The position numbers and the translations under genes are program-made. The notes under the pieces were generated by a model. The model was not told where the DNA came from and searched no databases. It saw only the letters and a program-made list of their open reading frames with translations. 64,000 nucleotides of DNA from Forficula auricularia (Eukaryota > Arthropoda > Insecta > Dermaptera > Forficulidae): positions 7,855,891-7,919,890 of the forward strand of contig JALMQS010000075.1 of assembly GCA_024734495.1 (NCBI GenBank), given 5' to 3'. Of the stretch, positions 56,571 through 64,000 are shown one piece after another; within the stretch, counting starts at the first letter, position 1; each line of letters opens with the position of its first letter.

Positions 56571-57482
56571 CAAGAGCCCACGACTGCCAGACCTTCGTTA
56601 TTTTATAAAAGCTGAAAGTTTTTCTGTGAATGTCCCCTATACAGGTAAGAACGACCAGCGACTATAGAGTTTGGGTTGTGGTTACTTTGGCAGGTAACAG
56701 GTAATAAAGGTGTATACAATAGTACTTTAAATTCGTTAAAGTATAAAGCTCAATTTTTTTATATTTTCTTCGGGATAACTTTAGAAATCTCGTTATCCAT
56801 TACCGGACACTTATGACAGTTGCTACCCCCTGCCAGACACCCCTAAACTTTAAGAAACTCAACCTTGAGTGGTTTGCCATAAAATAATTTAGTCTTTTTG
56901 ATTTTAAGTCGATTCTTTCACGTTTTCAGTAGAAGTTGTCATTAATAGTCAAAACAACAAAAATGGAATGCAATCAGGTTATTCCTCTAGTATTAGATAA
57001 GAATCGATGGTTATTTTTGATTTTAAGTCGATTCCTCCATGTCTTCACCAATGGTTATTAATAATAACCGAAATGTCAAAAACCTATGTAAAAACCATTA
57101 AAACTATCTGCCTATTGAGGTAACATTTTTTTCTAGGTCGCCAAGTAACATATATAAAATTCATCTTTTATATTATAACGAAAGTATAATTATAATTTAT
57201 TAAAGTTTAGGGGTGTCTGGCAGGGGGCAGCAACTGTCATAAGTGTCCGGCAATGGATGACGAGATTTCTAAAGTTATCCCGAAGAAAATATAAAAAAAT
57301 TGAGCTTTATACTTTAACGAATTTAAAGTACCATTTTATACACCTTTATTACCTGTTACCTGCCAAAGTAACCACAACCCAAACTCTATAGTCGCTGGTC
57401 GTTCTTACCTGTATAGGGGACATGCACAGAAAAACTTTCAGCTTTTATAAAATAACGAAGGTCTGGCAGTCGTGGGCTCTTG
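56571..57482. mobile_element. 912-bp foldback element
   Basis: Two arms of about 283 bp (56571-56853 and 57201-57482) are highly complementary; ends CAAGAGCCCACGACTGCCAG. The 347-bp loop includes two copies of TTTTTGATTTTAAGTCGATT (about 56899 and 57017). No target duplication is obvious and no protein is encoded. A large TIR or foldback element of unknown family; very high arm identity suggests recent origin or gene conversion. Confidence 0.7.
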
Positions 57483-57489
57483 ATCTATT

Positions 57490-59730
57490 AGAGTTTCGGA
57501 ATAAAATCAAATGTTAGATGTCCCTGTCTGACTTCTCTCTTGGAATTACCACTTAGTATTTGAAATTCGCAGTAACCATATCAAAGGGCATTCTATTATT
57601 AATTCCTGAAATTGGTGAAATATTGTATTGTCATTGGAAATATGTATGAGTGGTAAAAATTCGATAACATGATTCTACCCAGACAAACAGACCGATATAT
57701 ATAGTTAAATAAAACCATGTAATTAAAACTGATTAGATTTTAGGCTTTCTAATCAAATCTTTTTTCTTGATATACTAAAAATTAGAAAAAAAACAATTTA
57801 TTACATATAATGACCGTAAAAGATGTTAACTTTTGAGCTTGGTGTACTTTATGTTTCAAGTGTGGGAATTTAACTTAATATACATACATTCCATTTACCT
57901 ACATATGACCAAATTCGGCTTAAATTTGTAGCCCTAGATCCTCATAAGTAATTTTATTATGGATTCCATTTGAATATAAGAAACGATTTCTCTAGGGACG
58001 ACTTTCATTTATTTATTTATTTTCTTAATTAAAGTCCAATCTAGTAATCATTTTTTATTATATTTGTAAAATGAAAAATTAGAATTGACAAAAAAATAGT
58101 GCATAATTATAAATATCATGCATATATGTAGACAAAAAATATAAAATAATTTTAATACCTAGAATTTTGCTGTCTTTAAATAAACACCTTTCGCGGACAC
58201 TTTTGGGTTGAAGATCACAATTTAACTGACACAGATCTCTAATCCGTTTCTAGTGAAGGCAAATCAAGGTGTAAAATTTAAAGTAAAGATTTTTTTCACT
58301 AATAATGTGTAAAATATAAAATTATTTTGTTTTTTATATTTATAATGATTATTTGGCAAAATCAAGTTTTTTCATTTTAAAACAGAAACTGATATTTTTC
58401 AATTGAAATTTACATTGAATGAAAAAACAGCAGACTCATACGCTGAGTGTCTGTAAATATTTACAAGATAACTTTTTCTAAAATATTCCAACTAAACTAA
58501 CTCACTAAGATTTAGACTTTAAGAATATTTCTAATCATTAAAATTATAATTATTATTTTTATAGAAAAAAATACTTTGTTTTAAGCAAAATTTGTGAAAT
58601 ATCTATGTAATTTATTTTAAATTCTAATTGAATTTTTATATATTTTGCAAGTATATATAGAGTAAAAAGTAATCTAATAAATTTGACAAAATGAGATTTT
58701 TGTTATTAAAAAAAAAAAAAAAATAGCTATTTTTTAATTAAAATCACAGCGAAGGGAACATAAAAACTTTTCCCGTTAAATCTGAAGGGTGTGTAGCAGC
58801 CGAATGAAATGTGTTTGTTATGGGGGTGGGTTAAAGGATGGGTGAAATTCCATTTAGCTATTTATTATCAAATACATTTTTAATGAAAAATATTGGCTTT
58901 CAATATCATAAGCCAAAGAATAAATTAATAGGAAAAGTAGCAGGAATAAAGCAGAATGGGCCGTATAAAATGTATTATTTGGATAAATTGGAACTCTCAT
59001 TTGATCTTAAGCTGGTAAGTTAGTTTCGACTTGAAACTTAATTTCGGCTGAAACCACCTAAAGTCGATTCCATTTCAAACTGAAACCAAAGAAAATGAAA
59101 TGGGACTTTTGCCTTTCTTCATTTATCCTCATGTTCCAACAGTAATCAATGGGACATTGTTTTCAAGGATCCTATGAAAACTAAAGTAGATAGTAGTATT
59201 GATCTAGAAATAAATTTAGACCTACGTGAAATATAGTATATAAATATATATCTATTATTCTCTATCTATCTAAAGAGTATGTAGATAAAAACAAGGAAAC
59301 CTCCTCAGCGAAGAATTTTCGCACAACATTATTATAGTAGCTATTTTGGACAGATATTCTGAAATCAGAATACACAAAATTTCGACTCCTCTGAATTTTT
59401 TTTTTAAGTATAACCAATTATGATTACAATATTTACAATAGTTACATTAATTTTACATATTTGATGGATCAGGCCCCTCGTGGCATAGGCCTCACCCTGA
59501 AAAAAATTACTAAACCTATCAAATAATTATATGAGAATGAGGTATTGATTTTCCGACACCACTTTCTGTTAAAAATTCAGCGAGGAAGTGAATTTACTTT
59601 CCTACGATATAATGTTTAATGAACGACCATACCATTGAAAAAAGTAGCTCTTAGTTTTGTTCATATTGAGCAAAATTAATAACCGCTAGAGGTGCTAGTT
59701 AACGTAAAACAAAAACATTTTTTACCCATA
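57490..59730. other. AT-rich non-coding DNA
   Basis: About 2.2 kb with no gene. A CTCF-like imperfect motif CCGCTAGAGGTGC occurs near 59686. A poly(A) lies near 58710-58723. Confidence 0.45.
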
Positions 59731-59741
59731 AGAGTATATTT

Positions 59742-59977
59742 AAGGAGTCAATAAAAGAGTGTGTCTTCTGCTGGAATTATAGATTTTTAATTTATTTATA
59801 ACGAGACTATAGTTTCGAGAGTTTTGCACTCTTCATCAGTCTATTACAATTTATTCTAAAGTCTCGTTATAAATAAATTAAAAATTTATTATTTCAGCAG
59901 AAGACACACTCTTTTATTGTCTCCTTTAATTTATAAAAATTCTGCTACTCTCGGCAAAAAACTTTCAATTTTACAAA
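59742..59977. mobile_element. Hammerhead-bearing foldback element 5, with 11-bp target duplication
   Basis: A 236-bp element flanked by AGAGTATATTT on both sides (59731-59741 and 59978-59988). Its outer arms AAGGAGTCAATAAAAGAGTG and the inverse pair; inner arms TTATAACGAGACTATAGTTT also pair. The 3' tail carries the 15-mer (59941-59955) then ACTTTCAATTTTACAAA. The long duplication indicates a retrotransposition-like (target-primed) insertion rather than cut-and-paste. Confidence 0.75.
59803..59843 (-). ncRNA. Hammerhead ribozyme motif with GUC cleavage triplet
   Basis: Minus strand: CUGAUGA, stem II GAGU/ACUC with a GCAAA loop, GAAA, stem III ACUA/UAGU, cleavage-site C. Core complete. Confidence 0.7.
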
Positions 59978-59989
59978 AGAGTATATTTG

Positions 59990-60560
59990 TTTCGTATTTG
60001 CCTCGTTAAAGAACGCCCCGCGGTTGTTATTGGGTGGTGATTTATTTTAACATGTAATTATTAACTCTATATAACTAGAGATGTCACTCCATTCGTGATT
60101 AGACAAATCGTAATTTTTAATCCATTTATTTTCATAATGAAAAAATACTGTACAGTAGAGAGAAGAAAGTGATTTTCTCTTCCTTCGCACTTTGCAGCTC
60201 TCGCTGTATTCTGGCTTAAAATCATTTTCGGTAGAGTAATGTGTGATTACTGTAACTAAATAATTATTTAGATGCCTGAAATTTGATTTGATTTAACCTG
60301 AATAGACTTTTCTTATCAGCACAAGTCGTGACAGTTTCTCTTATAATAAATAAAAGCTGTTGGAAAAACGCAAAATAATTATTTGAAATGTTATGTGTTT
60401 TGATAAAATATCTCATCAAAATTCCTAATTGAAATCGTTTCTGCGGAAACTCTTGAGCTTAAACAGCGTAACCAGCGAAGCCCAAATTCAACAATCCCCT
60501 TTGATCGTCTCAAGTACGGTGTAAAGTTCTTTTTTATAAAAAAAAAAAAAAAAAAAAGAT
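59990..60560. other. Non-coding DNA
   Basis: No gene recognised in this stretch. Confidence 0.45.
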
Positions 60561-60564
60561 AAGA

Positions 60565-60765
60565 GGCAACAACACGGGAATCCCATGACAGAGAGGGGGT
60601 GGCAGCAAGCGGGTGTTAGGCAAAGGGGTAGGTAGTTGGGGGGTGGTCCGCCCCCGGCCTCTCTCGCCGACACCGACCCTCGAGAGAGGTGGGCTCAAAG
60701 CGCGTGCTCTCGCCAACACACCATGACCTGCCACAACACCATTCATGTTCACCTCTACGGTTGAT
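60565..60765. other. GC-rich island
   Basis: A G/C-rich block after an A-run (60537-60557). Two overlapping minus frames are open; no domain or splice context. Confidence 0.25.
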
Positions 60766-60769
60766 TTTA

Positions 60770-61115
60770 TGCACCTTTACACATAATTACCACAAAAATA
60801 CAAACATCGAAACGAATCAATCAAGTTCGTTGACATAGAAAACATTTGTTTGTTTTTTGATTACAATTTTAACTTTTCCTATTCAAATTTTGAGAGGATT
60901 GTTGATTAAAAGTATAACCCTTTTCGCTGTAGCTTATATTCACAAAAAATATATTTTTGTAGTACCAGAAGCGAAAGTGCGATATTCGAAAGTCGTTTGG
61001 TGAGGGTAAATGGATTGATTTCTGACTGACTATATTACACACGCTTTTCTTGCACAAAATCCGTAAAATTACACTTTTCTCTACAACCTCCTCTACAATT
61101 CCAATTCCAGAAAAA
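60770..61115. other. AT-rich non-coding DNA
   Basis: No gene. The 87-codon minus frame (60869-61132) has no recognisable domain. Confidence 0.4.
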
Positions 61116-61119
61116 ATAT

Positions 61120-61635
61120 TTTGTTTTGCCAAGAGTATCAGAGTATTGATTCATAAATTACTGTATATTCATTTTTTATTTTGATTATTTATGTCCATCG
61201 ATTAAATTAATAAGTTGTTGTAGGGAAATAAGGTGATTTAAATAGGAAAATATTTTCAATCTGTGTGATGACTGGCCTTATGTGTTTGCTAAGAATGAAT
61301 ATTAATAAAATGACAAATATTCAAAGAAGTTAATTTGTTTGAGCCCTGAGGAAGTCAACAAAGTTGACGAAACGTTGGCAAAAAATAAAAATTATTTGCA
61401 TAAGCTATTGTCCTTATTTCCCTACAACAACTTACTAATTTATATTAATTAAATTTAGTATATGTAATATGTATATATTTATTTACATCAAGCAGAGGAC
61501 ATGGTTGACCTCATTGATTTCTTTGAAATAATTGAAGTTTTTGTTTTGCCGAGAGTAGCAGAGTTGTTGATTCACAAAGAGAAACAAGCAGAGGACAACC
61601 TCTTTGTTTCCCTTTGTCATTGATTTCTCTTTATG
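61120..61635 (+). mobile_element. Hammerhead-bearing repeat unit 6
   Basis: Bounded by GCCAAGAGTATCAGA (61130-61144) and GCCGAGAGTAGCAGA (61548-61562). An inner pair AGTTGTTGTAGGGAAATAAG (about 61212) and its inverse (about 61412-61433) encloses a single plus-strand hammerhead. The upstream phrase TATGTCCATCGATTAAATTA is shared with 30668. It may show the unit in direct, non-duplicated form. A later CATCAAGCAGAGGACA / CAAGCAGAGGACAACCTC pair is a short direct repeat. Confidence 0.55.
61343..61379 (+). ncRNA. Hammerhead ribozyme motif, best preserved
   Basis: Stem I GCC/GGC, CUGAGGA (61346-61352), stem II GUCAAC/GUUGAC perfect with AAA loop, GAAA (61369-61372), ACGU, U. Every invariant position is present. 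Confidence 0.75.
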
Positions 61636-61639
61636 AATT

Positions 61640-62170
61640 CCGATTCCGTTTAGTAAATTATATTGATTTGGGTTAAGTTGTTCGCTTAAGTTCATTTCGA
61701 TTCGGTTTTTATTTATTTAATTTTCATACATAAATTTTTTCAAATTTTCTTTACTCCATTTAAAAGAGCAAAATTTAATATAATTTTTGATTTCGGAAAC
61801 AATTAATAAATATAACTTGTAAATTTAAAGTTGGCATCTTATTTACTTTACGAGCTGCAGGGTATCATAGAAACAAAAAGACGACAAATAGGGTTCCGTT
61901 TTACTTTTAAACGGAATCTTAAAAATTATCGAAAATGATAAAAATATTCATAAAACTTGAACATGAGAGTTACGCTAATAACATTTCTGATATCCTATGT
62001 AAATTTTTATTTTAGATTGAATTTAAAAAACTTAGATGTTTAAAGAAGAAAAATTTGTAAATGATTTATAATTGGAATATTTATATTTCTTAAATACATA
62101 ATTAGAATAAAGCAAGGATTTCGCAAGTTAATCATAGAGACATAATCATGTAGTCATTATTAAAGATATA
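61640..62170. other. AT-rich non-coding DNA
   Basis: No gene recognised. Confidence 0.45.
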
Positions 62171-62252
62171 TAAAAATTATATATTAATGAATTAAGAATA
62201 TTAGCAGGTATGTGGACGGGAAAGTAGAAAATCAAACAATTCTCATCGATTT

Positions 62253-62293
62253 ACGCAACGTTTCGCCAATTTTATTTCGGCTTCATCAGGCGT
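62253..62293 (-). ncRNA. Hammerhead ribozyme motif
   Basis: Minus strand: stem I ACGC/GCGU (4 bp), CUGAUGA, stem II GCC/GGC extended by G·U and A-U pairs, GAAA, ACGU, U. All invariant bases present. Confidence 0.75.
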
Positions 62294-62401
62294 CTAAAAA
62301 AGACAAAAAGGAGAGCTTAAGAGAAATTACATATATATAAAAAAATATACATAATTTTTTATATATGTAATTTCTATAAAACTCGTTTTTGCCTTTTTTA
62401 G

Positions 62402-62443
62402 ACGCCTGATGAAGACGAAATAAAATTGGCGAAACGTTGCGTA
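62402..62443 (+). ncRNA. Hammerhead ribozyme motif
   Basis: Stem I ACGC/GCGU, CUGAUGA (62406-62412), GAAA (62431-62434), ACGU, U. Stem II has one substitution (GAC versus GCC in the partner), giving an A·G mismatch, so activity may be lower. Confidence 0.7.
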
Positions 62444-62514
62444 AATCGATGAGAATTGTTTGATTTTCTACTTTCCCGTCCAAATACCTGCTAACATACT
62501 TAATTCACTAAATA

Positions 62515-63155
62515 ATATGGATGTGATGGAGTTTAATTTTAATGTTTATAATTATATGAGAATTTACATAAGGACAATTTTATCAAAGATCTTAGTAGAT
62601 TATTATGTATATATTTAATGTCAGAATTAAATTTCAAAAAGATAAGACACTCAAATTTTCATATTAAAATAATAATTATATGTATATTAAAATTTAAAAT
62701 GATAAAATTCTACCTTTTTTTTTTTTAAGTTAATCGTTTCCACCTTTTCATCGGATGATCCCATGCACGATGTTACTTCTTAAAAGTTCCTTTCGACACT
62801 GAAAAATTCCCGTTAGAAACAACTGGATATCTAATCAGAAAGAAATGATTCCTCCAGAGAGGCCCTTGTGAATTTGATAAAATTTATCTAATAATTCAAT
62901 GAAAACTTTTAAAAACACGTCTTGTTAATGCACATGATCGAAATGAACTTGTTATTGGAGACGGTGTATGAGTTAATCATATTAGAAAAATCAATGGAGA
63001 ATTTCCCGAATAAACAACTTTCGGCCTATAAAAATTATTTGCATTCGATTCTCATAGTATCGAAAATAAACCAATGTTATATATAAATAAATGTGAAAAT
63101 TAAGAAAAAACGCTATATACATATTAGGGTGCTCCTTATTTTGGATATTTTCGAA
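62515..63155. other. AT-rich non-coding DNA
   Basis: No gene recognised. Confidence 0.45.
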
Positions 63156-63599
63156 TATTTACGCTAACAGAGGCTCATTTGGCTCGAAATAAATAAAAAA
63201 AATATCCCCCAAGTTTCAATCTCAATTTTAACCTAGTGCTACACAGCGATTAAGTTTCTCATCTAAATAACATGGGTTTTTTGACATTGAACGATCAATT
63301 TTTTACTCTGGCCAAAGTAATGGTTCAAAAAAATTGAAACGCATGAGACTTTATCCTTATAATAGTATTATTCTTTGGAATTTTTACAGATTTTTAGCTA
63401 TTACAATTTTGGAGTTACATCTAGATAAATTACTGCTATATCTTAGTATTAGTAAGTTATAGACTCAAAAATTATAATAGCTAAAGATCTGTAAAAAATT
63501 TAAGTGGATAGCTACTATTGCAAGGATGAAGTATACAGAGTATAATAATAAAACTTGACAAGATATGAGAAAAGAAATAAAAACAAAATTGGAGTTTTG

Positions 63600-63638
63600 A
63601 ATTCGATATATTTCAAAATAGCCCATCATCAGAGTCCA
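63600..63638 (-). ncRNA. Hammerhead motif with broken stem II
   Basis: Minus strand: CUGAUGA and GAAA are present with stem III AUAUAU and cleavage-site C, but stem II (GGGC then UAUUUU) no longer pairs. Confidence 0.5.
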
Positions 63639-63654
63639 AGAAAACTGTTTTCTT

Positions 63655-63692
63655 GACTCCTGATGATGGGCTAACCCCCGAAATAATGAATT
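63655..63692 (+). ncRNA. Hammerhead motif, partly decayed
   Basis: CUGAUGA (63660-63666), stem II GGG/CCC, GAAA (63680-63683). The stem III and cleavage region UAAUG has lost bases relative to UAUAUC in the partner. Confidence 0.5.
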
Positions 63693-64000
63693 CAAAACTC
63701 AATTTTGTTTTATTTCTTTTTTTGTGAAACCAACCTCGTATCTTACTCAAGTTTTATTATTATATTAAAATGTTTCACTCAGAACCAACACCTAACTCCT
63801 TAAAATTTGTCATATACAGAGTTTCAAATTTTTTTGAACTATTACTTTGGCCTGAATAAAAAATTGATCGTTCAATGCCAAAAACCCATGTTATTTAGAT
63901 AGGAAACTTAATCGCTCTGTAGCACTAGATTAAAATTGAAATAGTCTTGAAACTTGGGGGATATTTTTTTTATTTCTAAACCATATGAGCCTCTGTCAGC

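Larger units (their letters stand above)
62178..62512. mobile_element. Hammerhead-bearing foldback element 7
   Basis: Arms of about 130-150 bp pair over ATTAGCAGGTATGTGGACGG and onward through the ribozymes to an AT-rich centre (ATATATGTAA). Both arms carry complete hammerhead cores in outward orientation, the clearest paired example here. No protein is encoded; the minus frame of 65 codons is a shadow. Confidence 0.7.
63540..63763. mobile_element. Hammerhead-bearing foldback element 8
   Basis: Inverted ends TATAATAATAAAAC and GTTTTATTATTATA; arms pair through AATTGGAGTTTTGAATTC and the two ribozyme cores to a small central loop (about 63640-63650). The right half is the same family as the truncated insertion at 46681. 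Confidence 0.65.
63163..64000. repeat. Long inverted repeat cut by the window end
   Basis: The left arm (63163 to about 63345) and right arm (about 63818 to 64000) are complementary: GCTAACAGAGGCTCATTTGG against the final bases of the window. The centre holds a second palindrome (about 63349-63538, AATTTTTACAGATTTTTAGC and its inverse) and the hammerhead foldback 63540-63763. The true right boundary lies outside the window. Confidence 0.65.

Overview
AT-rich eukaryotic (animal) DNA dominated by interspersed repeats, with no complete protein-coding gene visible. The composition, splice-like signals, a tRNA-type SINE with target-site duplication, a Jockey/CR1-like LINE with poly(A) tails, hAT-like and PIF/Harbinger-like miniature elements, and many long inverted repeats suggest an arthropod. 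A copepod-like genome would fit, but that is inference. Nothing bacterial is present: no operons, no CRISPR array, no ribosome-binding sites.

Layout. 1-7.8 kb: AT-rich DNA with GC-rich islands near 0.8-1.2, 2.6-2.8, 5.1-5.4 and 7.1-7.4 kb. 7.8-16 kb: three copies of one PIF/Harbinger-like MITE (7835, 9688, 15517), a foldback repeat at 8.9-9.1 kb, a degenerate tandem repeat at 13.6-14.1 kb and a perfect palindrome at 14.8 kb. 16-26 kb: a Cys-containing exon-like ORF (minus strand, 16.4 kb), a SINE (17146-17330), several MITEs and a hAT-like element with a perfect 8-bp duplication (23409-24062). 28-34 kb: a CTCF-like motif, composite inverted repeats, the first hammerhead-bearing foldback (30.7-31.0 kb), another Harbinger-like MITE, exon-like segments, and a LINE fragment lying inside a hAT-like element. 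36-43 kb: LINE fragments, a second SINE, a second hammerhead foldback (39.3-39.7 kb) and GC islands. 45-57 kb: two copies of a CAGTGGC-ended hAT-like element carrying nested insertions, a minisatellite-bearing element with an 8-bp duplication (49297-49577), more hammerhead elements, a 5'-truncated LINE with poly(A), and a 912-bp foldback (56571-57482). 59-64 kb: four further hammerhead elements, the last inside a long inverted repeat cut by the window end.

The main discovery is a dense set of sequences matching the type I hammerhead ribozyme core (CUGANGA, stem II, GAAA, very short stem III, stem I). I count 11 intact cores plus several decayed ones. Most lie in small foldback elements where two ribozymes are read outward from the centre. 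One element (59742-59977) has an 11-bp target duplication. Hammerheads of this minimal form are known from Penelope-like retroelements and from small 'retrozyme' RNAs. No reverse transcriptase of that type is visible here, so these look like non-autonomous derivatives.

Coding evidence is weak. The only recognisable protein is the C-terminal part of a LINE reverse transcriptase (34.2-34.98 kb, 53.94-54.31 kb, decayed at 42.3 kb). Several GC-rich islands contain short open segments bounded by splice-like signals with lengths divisible by three (31786-31896, 38310-38381, 49831-49920, also 2626-2730). They could be cassette exons of a large gene spanning the window, or unspliced CpG-rich regulatory DNA; sequence alone does not decide.
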